Source: Seohaeicola saemankumensis
GTDB taxonomy: Bacteria; Pseudomonadota; Alphaproteobacteria; Rhodobacterales; Rhodobacteraceae
Assembly (NCBI RefSeq): GCF_020171285.1
Contig: NZ_JAIUZI010000010.1
Span: forward strand, 62,001 to 126,000
DNA length: 64,000 nt
Reading direction: 5' to 3'
Shown here: one piece after another, positions 44,828-53,922 of the stretch
Layout: each line of letters opens with the position of its first letter
How positions within the stretch are numbered: position 1 is the stretch's first letter
Made by a program: the position numbers and the translations under genes
Notes under the pieces: model-generated
The model's database searches: none
Seen by the model: only the letters and a program-made list of their open reading frames with translations
Told to the model about the DNA's origin: nothing

Positions 44828-45667
44828 ATGCGCTTCGTTCCGGCCATCATCATCGGCCTCGCCCTGATCCTGGCCCCGGCGGTCTTTGTCGGCCTGTCCT
44901 ACCTGCTGTCAGAGGAGGACTTTCAGGGCTCCGCCGTCGATTCCGGCGCGCGCATCGAAATCGAGATGCTGCGCCAGCAGGTCGAAGACCTGCAGATCCG
45001 CGTCGACGATCTCGAAAACGAAATCACCCGCCTCGGCACCGCCTCGGTGGCCGCCCCCACCGACATCGACCCCGACGACGAAGACGCGGCGCTGCGCGGG
45101 GTCGGGCCGAACGAGATCATCGATGCCTACGCGCAGGTGGTGCTGATCGCCGACCGGCTCAACGTCAACCGCGGCCTGCAGGTGGCGGGCTCCGACTACC
45201 TCGAGGCCAAGCTGGGCCGCCCCCGCGAAGCCCTCAGCGACAACTGCGAACCGATGACGAACGAAAAACTGGCCGACAAGCTGGTGCTGGAGCAGGTCGG
45301 ACCGATCCGGGTGCGGATGCTGAAACCGGCCATCGACTCGCTGCGCCGGGTGTTCGAGACCATCGAACGCGCCGACCCCGATCTCTACGCCCGCATCAAC
45401 ACCTCGGGCTCGCTCTGCGTGCGGCGCATCCGCGGCACCCGGAACCGGCTCTCCACCCACAGCTACGGCCTGGCGCTGGATCTCAACATCGACGGGCATC
45501 TCGATAATTTCACCGATGGCAAGACCCAGCTGGGCCTGACCATCCTCGCCGATTTCTTCCATGCCGAAGGCTGGGTCTGGGGCGCCGGCTTCCGCCGCGA
45601 GGACAGCATGCATTTCGAAATCAGCCGCCGCCAGCTCGACGAATGGCTGGCCGCAGGCCTGCTCTGA
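44828..45667 (+). CDS. Membrane-anchored M15-type (DD-carboxypeptidase/L,D-endopeptidase-like) peptidase
   Basis: 279 residues. An N-terminal membrane helix (about 4-27), a coiled-coil segment (about 40-72), an acidic linker, then a C-terminal peptidase M15 domain with zinc ligands His211 in STHSYGLALDLN, Asp218 and His262 in SMHFEI. Domain position past the membrane puts activity in the periplasm, against peptidoglycan stem peptides. AGGGAGA sits before the ATG. It lies immediately beside ppkA/ompA, so a role in opening the wall for T6SS is possible; housekeeping wall remodelling is equally possible. Confidence 0.82.
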   Translation: MRFVPAIIIGLALILAPAVFVGLSYLLSEEDFQGSAVDSGARIEIEMLRQQVEDLQIRVDDLENEITRLGTASVAAPTDIDPDDEDAALRGVGPNEIIDAYAQVVLIADRLNVNRGLQVAGSDYLEAKLGRPREALSDNCEPMTNEKLADKLVLEQVGPIRVRMLKPAIDSLRRVFETIERADPDLYARINTSGSLCVRRIRGTRNRLSTHSYGLALDLNIDGHLDNFTDGKTQLGLTILADFFHAEGWVWGAGFRREDSMHFEISRRQLDEWLAAGLL

Positions 45668-45800
45668 CCGCCCCAAAGGCTCCCGCCCGGCCTCACGGCA
45701 TCAAAGATGCCCCTCGCCCGGTTGGGCCTGGCAGCGCGCGGGTAAACCCACGCGCTGCGCCCGCGCGCCCTTTCATCTCTTCGGCAAATACTCCGGGGGT

Positions 45801-45831
45801 GAGGCCGCAAGGCCGAGGGGGCAGCGCCCCC
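45801..45831. terminator. Paired GC hairpins, REP-like, in the 202-base gap after the M15 gene
   Basis: GGCC-GCAA-GGCC (45803-45814, tetraloop) is followed at once by GGGGGC-AGC-GCCCCC (45817-45831). The wider 'GGCAAATACTCCGGGGGTGAGGCC' context looks like an intergenic repeat common in Rhodobacterales, from memory. It lies between convergent genes and could stop transcription from both sides. The rest of 45668-45869 shows nothing else. Confidence 0.5.
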
Positions 45832-45869
45832 TTCCCCGCGCCCGGCGGGGGCAGGGCGTTCCGGGCTCG

Positions 45870-46562
45870 TTACAGCGACCGCAGCAGCACCTTGTTGGAT
45901 CCCACCGCCTGCGCAATGCGCTGGAACTGCGCCGCCCGTTCGGCCGAGGATTCCGCCGATCGCAGCAGCACGGTTTCGGTGTCCTCGATCACCGCCAGCG
46001 CCTGCGCCACCGCGCTGTCCAGCCTGGCCGCGTCCACCGGCACCAGCGGGCGCGAGGTACGCACCTTGCTGCCATCCGACTTGCGCTGTTCAAAGATCGC
46101 GGGAGGCTCTGTCGCGGACCGGTTCTCGCGGGCGATCCTGTTCAGCCCGCGCGATGCCTCGTTCAGCGCCGCGCGCACCTCTTCGTACCCTTCGACCCCG
46201 GCCATCCGCCGGTTCACGTTGTCCAGCCGTTCGGCCAGACAGTCGATGGCATAGGTGGTCTGCTTGATCGCGGCGCAATACCGGGTCGCGCTGTTCAGCG
46301 TGTTGACCACCGCCGTGGTGGTCTGCGCCGGGGTGGGTGTCGTCGTCCCCGGGGTCGAAGAGCCGCCGGGCTTGGCCGCCGGCGGGATAAAGGTGGGAAC
46401 CGTTCCGATGGAATCGCCCCCGGCGTCGTATCGGTCAAAGCTGTAGCCGCTGCCGCCGCGCTCCGGGTTCAGCGGGAAACCCGGCGCGGAGGGGACCGGC
46501 GCCACGGGCGCCAGCGTCAGCGCGGACAGGGTGACGACAATCGTCGGCAGGGTCAGTGACAT
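45870..46562 (-). CDS. Exported helical protein of unknown function
   Basis: 230 residues. A short signal-like start (MSLTLPTIVVTLSALTLAPVAPVPS), a Gly/Thr/Pro-rich stretch, then a helical domain (about 85-230) with two cysteines (RYCAAI and YAIDCLAERL) and an Arg/Ala-rich pattern ('ERLDNVNRRMAGVEGYEEVR', 'LDSAVAQALAVIEDTETVLLRSAESS'). It follows the beta-barrel-like gene by three bases and closes a three-gene operon led by the second caspase gene. Family not recognised. Confidence 0.7.
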   Translation of the reverse strand: MSLTLPTIVVTLSALTLAPVAPVPSAPGFPLNPERGGSGYSFDRYDAGGDSIGTVPTFIPPAAKPGGSSTPGTTTPTPAQTTTAVVNTLNSATRYCAAIKQTTYAIDCLAERLDNVNRRMAGVEGYEEVRAALNEASRGLNRIARENRSATEPPAIFEQRKSDGSKVRTSRPLVPVDAARLDSAVAQALAVIEDTETVLLRSAESSAERAAQFQRIAQAVGSNKVLLRSL

Positions 46563-46565
46563 GGC

Positions 46566-47369
46566 TTAGCTCCTGAAGAAACCGGGGCGGAAGAAATTGA
46601 AATTGATCGAAAAGCGCCGGGTGCCCAGGCGGTCGGTGACATCGTTGATCTCGGCCGACACGTTGAACCAGTCGACCCCTTCGAACACGAACGACGTGCC
46701 CAGATCCAGCGCGTCCCCGGTCCAGGAGGCCGACAGGCCGAAATTCGGGGTCAGCCCGATGCCGGCGCCGAAAAACGGCGCCGGGTCGGTGTCGTTGTTG
46801 CGCCGGTGCGATCCATAACCGGCGGTGAACATCAGCGGATAGCTGTCGCCGCCCGCCGTCTGCAGCACCGGGAACCAGGTCACCATGACGCTGCCGCTGG
46901 TCGGGTTCGGGCTGGCCTGTCCCCATTTCGCCAGCCCCTCGACCTCGGCGCCGACATATACCGGCACCTTGCCGTACCCCACCCGCCGCGACAGCCGCAG
47001 GCTCAGGTAACCGGAATCGGCGAAATCGTTCTCCAGCGAGGTGATATGCGCCGTCAGCTGCGCGCCCAGCGTGTTTTCCGCGTCGCCAAAGCCCATGCCC
47101 AGCGCCAGCGAGCCGTCCCAGTCGTCGATGGTGCCCTGCCGTTTCGATGTCAACCCGAGCGAGGCAAAGACCAGCCCCGAGGGCGCCACCGTGGCCGAGG
47201 GGACAGACAGCAAGGTCAGGTTCTTGACGCTGTCCGACAACAGCGGCAGCTCCGCGTTCGGGTCGCCAAAGGTCCCGGTCGCCTCCTGTGCGGCCGCCAG
47301 TCCGGGGAACGCCGCGCACAGGCACAGGGCCCGCCCGGCAATGGCCGCTTTGTGAATGATTCCGCGCAT
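46566..47369 (-). CDS. Predicted outer-membrane beta-barrel protein
   Basis: 267 residues with a signal peptide (GRALCLCAAFPGLAAAQ) and alternating hydrophobic strands with aromatic girdles ('LTAHITSLENDFADSGYLSLRLSRRVGYG', 'MVTWFPVLQTAGG', 'FGLSASWTGDALDLGTSFVFEG'). It ends in 'FSINFNFFRPGFFRS', close to but not the classical C-terminal aromatic BAM signal. The start overlaps the caspase stop by one base. It is probably an outer-membrane or surface partner of the caspase-SEL1 protein; family unknown. Confidence 0.75.
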   Translation of the reverse strand: MRGIIHKAAIAGRALCLCAAFPGLAAAQEATGTFGDPNAELPLLSDSVKNLTLLSVPSATVAPSGLVFASLGLTSKRQGTIDDWDGSLALGMGFGDAENTLGAQLTAHITSLENDFADSGYLSLRLSRRVGYGKVPVYVGAEVEGLAKWGQASPNPTSGSVMVTWFPVLQTAGGDSYPLMFTAGYGSHRRNNDTDPAPFFGAGIGLTPNFGLSASWTGDALDLGTSFVFEGVDWFNVSAEINDVTDRLGTRRFSINFNFFRPGFFRS

Positions 47370-48874
47370 CAGTCCTCCAAACCATAGGCCCGGCGAATGC
47401 CGCGCTGGGTGCCCGGGCCAAAGTCGCCGTCGATCGACCCGGCGTAAAAGTTATGTTCCTTCAGCCGGACCTGCAGCGCCCGGCGGGTTTCGTCGGTAAA
47501 CATCGCGGGCCGCTCCGTCAGCAGGTTCAGCACATCCGAACTGCCCGACCGCAATGCGGCATACAGATACTGCGCCGCGTCCTCTGGCCCCTTGCTGGCG
47601 ATCAGCCCGTCGTCGATCAGCGCGGCAAAGTTGAACTGCGCCTGCGGATGGCGCAGATCGGCGGCGCGCTCGAACAGCGCCAGCGCCTTTTTCGGGTCCG
47701 ACGGCAGCCCCAGCGCGCCCTGGTAATGCAGAAACCCCAGATCGTTGATCGCATCCGCGAAATCCTGGTCCGCCGCGGCCCGGTACAATTCCAGCGCGCG
47801 CGCCTCGTCCTGCGGCACCCCGGTGCCGCGTTCATAGAGCTTTGCCAGCTCGAACTGCGCCTCGGGCGACCCGGCATCGGCGGCGCGCTGCAGGAACTCC
47901 ACCGCCGCGCCCGGATCGAACCGCCCCTCGTTCGGGTTCAGCCGCATATAGGCCAGCCCCAGCATCGACCGCGTGTCGCCCTGTTCGGCCAGCGCCAGCA
48001 GCTGTTCCTCCTGGTCCGGCTTGATCGAGGCCCAGGCATCCAGCGCCGTCGCCCCGCTCAGGTCCGGCTGCCCCGGCGCGGTGCCGGCCAGGTAGAACGG
48101 CACCCCGGTCAGCGACCCATAGGTGTGCGGCTCCTGCAAATTGCCGGTGTCCTGCAACACCCGGTCGCGCACCTGCCGGAACATCAGGCTGATCTCCAGC
48201 CCCGGCGTCACCATCTTTTCCATCAGCGCCTTGGCAAATGGGCTGTTGTCACCCTTGCCGTCCAGCGCTACCTGCCCGTCGCGCGCGGCAAAGGCCACCA
48301 GCGTGCCGCGATCGGGATCCGCCGGCGCCAGCCCGCCCACGCCGCCGCTGCGCGCCGTCTCGCTCCCCGTGCCCGATCCGCTGCCACCCTCGCTCAGCAC
48401 GATGGAATCGCCCAGCGGGTTGTCGCGGCAACTGTCCAGGATCACGATCCGCATCTTGCGGGCGCGCTCCACCGCCGCCAGCATCTGCTTCAGCGAAATC
48501 GACTGGCGCTGCACGTCGCGGTTCGACTGCACCTGCGCATCGACCGGGATCATGAAGTTCTCGCCCTGCACCTCGACCCCGTGTCCGGCGAAATAGATCA
48601 GCGCCAGATCGGCGACTTCGGACCGAAAGGCGAAATCTTCCAGCAGCTGGTGCATGTCCCGGCTGCCGGGGTTCAGCGCCAGCGTCACGTCAAACCCGAT
48701 CCCCTCCAGCACTGCCGCCATGCCATGGGCGTCGTTGGTGGTGTTCTCCAGCGTCGGGATGGTCTGGTAATCGCTCAACCCCATGATCAGCGCCACCCGG
48801 TCCGAGGCCGCCCCGGCGACCGATGCCGCAAGGGCGAATAGACAAGTGGCGATAACACGGATCGTCCGTTGCAT
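47369..48874 (-). CDS. Exported caspase-family protein with SEL1 repeats and peptidoglycan-binding-like tail
   Basis: 501 residues from ATG 48874 (AGGGT upstream); a longer opening has no ribosome site. Signal peptide (IATCLFALAASVAGA), caspase-like domain (about 25-260) with His98 in YFAGHGVE and Cys149 in LDSCRDNPL, then three or four SEL1/TPR-like repeats (about 300-430; 'AAVEFLQRAADAGSPEAQFELAKLYERG', 'ALELYRAAADQDFADAINDLGFLHYQG') and a C-terminal peptidoglycan-binding-like unit ('LQVRLKEHNFYAGSIDGDFGPGTQRGIRRAYG'). It heads the operon with the beta-barrel and the exported helical protein. Periplasmic scaffold plus protease is the likely role. Confidence 0.87.
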   Translation of the reverse strand: MQRTIRVIATCLFALAASVAGAASDRVALIMGLSDYQTIPTLENTTNDAHGMAAVLEGIGFDVTLALNPGSRDMHQLLEDFAFRSEVADLALIYFAGHGVEVQGENFMIPVDAQVQSNRDVQRQSISLKQMLAAVERARKMRIVILDSCRDNPLGDSIVLSEGGSGSGTGSETARSGGVGGLAPADPDRGTLVAFAARDGQVALDGKGDNSPFAKALMEKMVTPGLEISLMFRQVRDRVLQDTGNLQEPHTYGSLTGVPFYLAGTAPGQPDLSGATALDAWASIKPDQEEQLLALAEQGDTRSMLGLAYMRLNPNEGRFDPGAAVEFLQRAADAGSPEAQFELAKLYERGTGVPQDEARALELYRAAADQDFADAINDLGFLHYQGALGLPSDPKKALALFERAADLRHPQAQFNFAALIDDGLIASKGPEDAAQYLYAALRSGSSDVLNLLTERPAMFTDETRRALQVRLKEHNFYAGSIDGDFGPGTQRGIRRAYGLED

Positions 48875-48941
48875 AATGGCTACCCTGGAAAAGACTGAAC
48901 TGTTCCAACCATAGCCGCTCCGGGGCGAAAAAAAAGGGACG

Positions 48942-48959
48942 AATGCGGCGGCCCGCATT
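48942..48959. promoter_or_regulatory. Inverted repeat in the divergent gap before the hyi-like gene
   Basis: AATGCGG-CGGC-CCGCATT is a perfect 7-base inverted repeat in the 154-base gap between the caspase-SEL1 gene and the hydroxypyruvate isomerase-like gene. The size and position fit a dimeric repressor site for either gene. No regulator family can be named. Confidence 0.4.
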
Positions 48960-49028
48960 ACATGCGAAACCATTGGTTCCGCGCCCGCTTCCGCGCTATG
49001 GCTGGGGTAACCGCCCGAAAGGATACCC

Positions 49029-49775
49029 ATGCCCAGGTTCGCCGCCAATCTGTCGCTGCTGTTTCCCGAACTGCCCTACCTCGACCGGTTTGATGCCGCC
49101 GCAGAGGCCGGTTTCGCCGGGGTCGAAATCCTGTTTCCCTACGATGTCGCGGCCAAGGACACCCGCCGCGCGCTGGTGGCCAACGGGCTGGACCTGGTGC
49201 TGATCAACGCGCCGCCGCCGAACTATACCGGCGGCACGCCGGGCTATGCCGCGCTGCCCGGCGGCCAGGACCGGTTCCGCCGCGATATACGCCGCGCCCT
49301 GCGCTTTGCCGATGAACTCCGCGCCGGGCGCATCCACATCATGTCGGGCTATACCAGGGACGTCGCCGCCTTCGACACCATGGTCGACAACCTGCAATGG
49401 GCCGCCGACCACGCCCCCGACCGCGCCTTTACCATCGAACCGCTGAACCCCGTGGACCAGCCCGGCTATTTCCTTGATGACTACGATCTCGCCGCGCGGG
49501 TGCTCGACGCGGTGGACCGCCCCAACATCGGCCTGCAATACGACAGCTACCATGCCGAGGTGATCCACGGCGACCCGCTCGACATCTGGCACCGCTTCCG
49601 CCCTCACATCACCCACGCCCAGCTCGGCGCCGCCCCGAACCGATCCGAGCCCGCGCCGGGCCGGTTCGACGCGCTCTTCGCGGCGATGGACAACAGCGGC
49701 TATGACGGCTGGGTCAGCGCCGAATACCACCCCACCACCGCGCGCACCCAGGACAGCCTCGGCTGGATGGTATGA
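49029..49775 (+). CDS. Hydroxypyruvate isomerase-like TIM-barrel enzyme
   Basis: 248 residues, usual size for the Hyi/OtnI family. 'MPRFAANLSLLFPELPYLDRFDAAAEAGFAGVEILFPY' is the conserved start, 'TIEPLNPVDQPGYFLDDYDLA' carries the metal-binding Glu, 'LQYDSYHAEVIHGD' the Asp-His pair, and 'GWVSAEYHP' the C-terminal Glu. It converts hydroxypyruvate to tartronate semialdehyde, or isomerises 2-oxo-tetronate in OtnI enzymes; the neighbours do not decide. It opens the housekeeping right flank. Confidence 0.85.
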   Translation: MPRFAANLSLLFPELPYLDRFDAAAEAGFAGVEILFPYDVAAKDTRRALVANGLDLVLINAPPPNYTGGTPGYAALPGGQDRFRRDIRRALRFADELRAGRIHIMSGYTRDVAAFDTMVDNLQWAADHAPDRAFTIEPLNPVDQPGYFLDDYDLAARVLDAVDRPNIGLQYDSYHAEVIHGDPLDIWHRFRPHITHAQLGAAPNRSEPAPGRFDALFAAMDNSGYDGWVSAEYHPTTARTQDSLGWMV

Positions 49776-49818
49776 GAATCCTGTCGCGGCGGCGGCCCAT
49801 TCGCGTTATCAGCGCGCG

Positions 49819-50928
49819 ATGAGCGATACATTCGAGATTTTTCTGTCTGGCACGCCGGGCCTGGAACAGGTGCTGCGGGACGAGGCACTGGAACACGGCT
49901 TTGCCGGGGCCCAGGCGGTTCCCGGCGGCGTCCAGTTCGAGGGCGGCTGGGTCGACGTCTGGCGCGCCAACCTCTGCTTGCGCGGCCCGACCCGCGTGCT
50001 GGCGCGCATCGGCGGCTTCCCGGTGTTTCACCTCGCCCAACTCGACAAGCGCGCGCGCAAGTTCGACTGGGCCGCGGTGCTGCCCAAAGGCGCGCCGCTG
50101 CGGGTCGAGGTGACTTGCAAGCGCTCCAAGATCTACCACGACCGCGCCGCCAAGCAGCGCATCGAAACCGCGCTCAAGGAAAGCTTCGGCGCCACGCTGG
50201 GGGGTGAAGACGCCCTGCAACTGCGCGCCCGGATCGAGGACAACTTCTGCACCTTCTCGCTCGATACCTCGGGCGAAAGCCTGCACAAACGCGGCCATAA
50301 ATCCGCCGTCGGCAAGGCGCCGATGCGCGAAACCCTGGCCGCGATGTTCCTGCGCCAATGCGGCTACACCGGCACCGAACCGGTGCTCGACCCGATGTGC
50401 GGTTCCGGCACCTTCGTGATCGAAGCGGCCGAGATCGCCCTGGGCCTCGCCCCGGGCCGCAGCCGCAGCTTTGCATTCGAGCAGTTCCCCGGTTTCGACC
50501 CCGCCGTATGGGCCGCGCTGAAGGCGTCGGCACAGGGCCGGGCGACCGACCTGCGCTTTTTCGGCTCCGACCGTGACGCCGGCGCCGTGACCATGGCCAC
50601 CGCCAACGCAAAACGCGCGGGCGTCGACGCCATCGCCAGCTTCGCCGACCACGCCGTCAGCGACCTGAACCGCCCCGGCGGCCCGCCGGGGCTGGTCATC
50701 GTCAACCCGCCCTACGGCGGCCGGATCGGCAACAAGAAACTGCTCTACGCCATCCACGGCACCTTGGGCCAGGTGCTCAAGGAGCGGTTCTCCGGCTGGC
50801 GCGCTGCCATCGTCACCAACGAGGCCGATCTCGCCCATGCCACCGGCCTGCCGTTCCTGAAACCCGGCCCCCCGATCCCCCACGGCGGGCTCAAGGTCAA
50901 ACTCTACCAGACCGCGCCGCTGCCCTGA
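49819..50928 (+). CDS. THUMP-domain class I SAM-dependent rRNA methyltransferase (RlmL/YpsC-like)
   Basis: 369 residues from ATG 49819. N-terminal 'FEIFLSGTPGLEQVLRDEALEHGF' and a THUMP domain, then a Rossmann methyltransferase with 'DPMCGSGTFVIEAAEIAL' and the N6-adenine/guanine-type motif NPPYGGRIG. It matches the RlmL N-terminal half / YpsC family, which modifies 23S rRNA. It lacks the RlmK part of the fused enterobacterial protein. The 45-base tandem palindrome follows. Confidence 0.88.
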   Translation: MSDTFEIFLSGTPGLEQVLRDEALEHGFAGAQAVPGGVQFEGGWVDVWRANLCLRGPTRVLARIGGFPVFHLAQLDKRARKFDWAAVLPKGAPLRVEVTCKRSKIYHDRAAKQRIETALKESFGATLGGEDALQLRARIEDNFCTFSLDTSGESLHKRGHKSAVGKAPMRETLAAMFLRQCGYTGTEPVLDPMCGSGTFVIEAAEIALGLAPGRSRSFAFEQFPGFDPAVWAALKASAQGRATDLRFFGSDRDAGAVTMATANAKRAGVDAIASFADHAVSDLNRPGGPPGLVIVNPPYGGRIGNKKLLYAIHGTLGQVLKERFSGWRAAIVTNEADLAHATGLPFLKPGPPIPHGGLKVKLYQTAPLP

Positions 50929-50929
50929 C

Positions 50930-50974
50930 CGTTTTCCGGCCCGGAAAACGACCGGAAAATGTGACATTTTCCGG
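50930..50974. terminator. Two tandem palindromes between convergent methyltransferase and polA genes
   Basis: CGTTTTCCGG-C-CCGGAAAACG (50930-50950) and CCGGAAAATGT-G-ACATTTTCCGG (50952-50974) are perfect inverted repeats with a single central base. They fill the 60-base gap between the two stop codons. As hairpins, their stems end in T or A runs, so they can serve as a terminator in both directions. Confidence 0.7.
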
Positions 50975-50988
50975 CTTGGCCGCCGATG

Positions 50989-53790
50989 TCAGTGCGCCTC
51001 GGCCCAGTTCGCGCCCTGGCCTGCGTCCACGGTCAGCTTGACGTCCAGATGCACCGCCGGATCGGCGGCGCCTTCCATCACCTCGCGCGCGGTTGCGATG
51101 GTCTGATCCACCGCGCCCTCGGCCACTTCGAAAATCAGTTCGTCGTGCACCTGCAACAGCATCTTGGCGTCCAGCCCGGCAATGGCATCGGGCATCCGCA
51201 CCATGGCGCGGCGGATCACATCCGCCGCCGTGCCTTGAATCGGCGCGTTGATCGCCGCCCGCTTGGCAAACCCGGCCTTCGGCCCCTTGGCGCCAATCTC
51301 CGGCGTGTTGATCCTGCGGCCAAACAGGGTCTGCACGTACCCGTGCTCCTTGGCGAACTCCACCGTGTCATCCATATAGGCGCGGATACCGGGGAAGCGT
51401 TCGAAATAGCGATCGATGAACCCCTGCGCCTCGCCACGCGGGATCCGCAGGTTGCGCGCCAGCCCGAAGCCCGAGATGCCATAGATCACGCCAAAGTTGA
51501 TCGCCTTGGCCTGCCGCCGGATGTCCGGCGTCATCTCCTCCAGCGGCACGTCGAACATCTCCGACGCGGTCAGCGCGTGAATGTCCTGCCCCTCGGCAAA
51601 GGCCTGTTTCAGCGTGTCGATCCCGGCGATATGCGCCAGGATGCGCAGCTCGATCTGGCTGTAGTCGAGGCTGACGATCACATTGCCCGGCTCCGCCACG
51701 AATGCCTCGCGGATACGGCGCCCTTCCTCGGACCGCACCGGGATGTTCTGCAGGTTCGGATCGGTCGACGCCAGCCGCCCTGTGTTCGCCCCGGCGATGG
51801 AATAGGACGTGTGCACGCGCCCTGTCTCCGGGTTGATGTGATCCTGCAGCGCATCGGTATAGGTCGACTTCAGCTTGCTCAGCTGCCGCCAGTCCAGCAC
51901 CCGGCCCGGCAGGTCATGTTCGGTCGCCAGGTCCTCCAGAATATCCGCCCCGGTGGAATACTTGCCGTTCTTGCCGCGCTTGCCGCCAGGCAGGGACATC
52001 TTGTCAAACAGGATCTCGCCCAGCTGCGCGGGCGAACCGACGTTGAACGTCTCCCCCGCCAGCTCGTGGATCTCCGCCTCCAGCCCCGCCATCTTCTGGG
52101 CAAAGGCATTCGACATCCGGCTCAGCGTATCGCGGTCCACCTTGATGCCCGCCATCTCCATCCGCGCCAGCACCGGCACCAGCGGCCGCTCCAGCGTCTC
52201 GTAAACCGTGGTCACCTGCTTGCGGTGCAGCTGCGGCTTGAACCCCTGCCACAGCCGCAGGGTGATATCGGCATCCTCGGCGGCATAGGCGGTCGCCTCG
52301 GCAATCGGCACCTTGTCGAAGGTGATCGCCGATTTGCCCGACCCCAGCAGCGGCTTGATCGGGATCGGCGTGTGATCCAGGTACCGCTCGCTCAGCGTGT
52401 CCATGCCGTGTCCATGCTCGCCCGCGTGCATCGCATAAGACATCAGCATGGTGTCGTCGATCGGCGCCACCTCCACCCCGTAGCGGGCAAAGATCTTGGC
52501 GTCGTATTTCATGTTCTGCCCGATCTTGAGGATCGCGTCGTCCTCCAGCACCGGCTTCAGCAGCGCCAGCGCCTCCTCCAGCGGCATCTGCCCCTCCGAC
52601 AGCTGGTCCGAGCCGAACAGATCGTCATTGTCCCGCGCCCGGTGGGTCAGCGGGATGTAACAGGCGTGGCCGGCCTCGACCGCCAGCGAGATCCCGACCA
52701 GATCGGCGGTCATCTCGTTCAGCCCCGTGGTCTCGGTATCCACCGCCACATAGCCCCGCTCGCGGATCAGGTCGATCCACGGCTGCAGGTCACCGGCCTC
52801 GCGCAGGCAAACGTAGTTCTCCGGGTCAAAGGGCGGCTGTTCGGCCGGTGTGGCTTCCGTATTGGCGGCGGGGGCCGGTTCGGGGATGATCGGCTGTTCG
52901 ACTCCCATCTGGTCGGCGATCCGCTTGGTCAGGGTGCGGAACTCCATCTCGGCGAGAAACGGCAACAGCACTTCGGGGTCCGGGTCGCGCACCTCCAGAT
53001 CGTCCAGCGAGAACTCCAGCGGCGTGTTGCAGTCCAGCTGCACCAGCTTGCGCGACAGTTCGATCTGGTCGCGCTTCTCGATCAGGGTCTGGCGGCGCTT
53101 GGGCTGCTTGATCTCTTCGGCGCGGTCCAGCAGAGTCTCCAGATCGCCGTATTCGTTGATCAGCAACGCGGCGGTCTTCACCCCGATCCCCGGCGCGCCC
53201 GGCACGTTGTCGACGCTGTCACCGGCCAGTGCCTGCACATCCACGACCCGCTCCGGACCGACGCCGAATTTCTCGATCACGCCGTCGCGGTCGATGCGGC
53301 GGTTCTTCATCGCGTCCAGCATCTCGACCCCGCCGCCGACCAGCTGCATCAGGTCCTTGTCGGAACTGATGATGGTGACCCGCCCGCCCGCGTCGCGCGC
53401 CTGGCAGGCCAGTGTGGCAATGATGTCGTCGGCCTCATAGCCCTCCATCTCCTTGCAGGCGATGTTGAACGCCTCGGTCGCGCGCCGGGTCAGCGGCATC
53501 TGCGGGCGCAGGTCCTCGGGCATCGCCTCGCGGTTGGCCTTGTAGAGGTCATAAAGGTCATTGCGGAACGTGTGGCTGCCCTTGTCAAAGATCACCGCCA
53601 CATGGGTCGGCGCATCCGGTCCGGTGTTGTCCTCGACATAGCGGAATATCATGTTGCAGAACCCCGACACCGCCCCGATCGGCAGCCCGTCCGACTTCCG
53701 CGTCAGCGGCGGCAGCGCGTGATAGGCGCGAAAGATAAAGGCCGATCCGTCGATCAGGTGCAGATGGCAGCCCTTGCCGAATTTGCTCAT
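50989..53790 (-). CDS. polA: DNA polymerase I
   Basis: 933 residues. The N-terminal 5'-3' exonuclease domain (about 1-290) has 'HLIDGSAFIFRAYHALPPLTRKSDG' and 'GYEADDIIATLA'. The middle 3'-5' exonuclease domain keeps its DxE ('VAVDTETTGLNEM'), so proofreading is likely active. The polymerase domain shows motif A 'VSLDYSQIELRILAHI', motif B 'RRQAKAINFGVIYGISGFGLA' and motif C 'VHDELIFEV'. It fills gaps in repair and Okazaki maturation. Full-length, intact. Confidence 0.97.
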   Translation of the reverse strand: MSKFGKGCHLHLIDGSAFIFRAYHALPPLTRKSDGLPIGAVSGFCNMIFRYVEDNTGPDAPTHVAVIFDKGSHTFRNDLYDLYKANREAMPEDLRPQMPLTRRATEAFNIACKEMEGYEADDIIATLACQARDAGGRVTIISSDKDLMQLVGGGVEMLDAMKNRRIDRDGVIEKFGVGPERVVDVQALAGDSVDNVPGAPGIGVKTAALLINEYGDLETLLDRAEEIKQPKRRQTLIEKRDQIELSRKLVQLDCNTPLEFSLDDLEVRDPDPEVLLPFLAEMEFRTLTKRIADQMGVEQPIIPEPAPAANTEATPAEQPPFDPENYVCLREAGDLQPWIDLIRERGYVAVDTETTGLNEMTADLVGISLAVEAGHACYIPLTHRARDNDDLFGSDQLSEGQMPLEEALALLKPVLEDDAILKIGQNMKYDAKIFARYGVEVAPIDDTMLMSYAMHAGEHGHGMDTLSERYLDHTPIPIKPLLGSGKSAITFDKVPIAEATAYAAEDADITLRLWQGFKPQLHRKQVTTVYETLERPLVPVLARMEMAGIKVDRDTLSRMSNAFAQKMAGLEAEIHELAGETFNVGSPAQLGEILFDKMSLPGGKRGKNGKYSTGADILEDLATEHDLPGRVLDWRQLSKLKSTYTDALQDHINPETGRVHTSYSIAGANTGRLASTDPNLQNIPVRSEEGRRIREAFVAEPGNVIVSLDYSQIELRILAHIAGIDTLKQAFAEGQDIHALTASEMFDVPLEEMTPDIRRQAKAINFGVIYGISGFGLARNLRIPRGEAQGFIDRYFERFPGIRAYMDDTVEFAKEHGYVQTLFGRRINTPEIGAKGPKAGFAKRAAINAPIQGTAADVIRRAMVRMPDAIAGLDAKMLLQVHDELIFEVAEGAVDQTIATAREVMEGAADPAVHLDVKLTVDAGQGANWAEAH

Positions 53791-53922
53791 TTGCGCGTCT
53801 CCCCGTGGCGGCGGTGTCAGAGTCCTGCCACGAACCGCAGGGGGATGCCAGTGCCAACAACCGCTGGCCGCGTCCTTTCGCGCCCGCCGGATGCGGCCTG
53901 TGTCCAGGGCCGCACCGCGACC

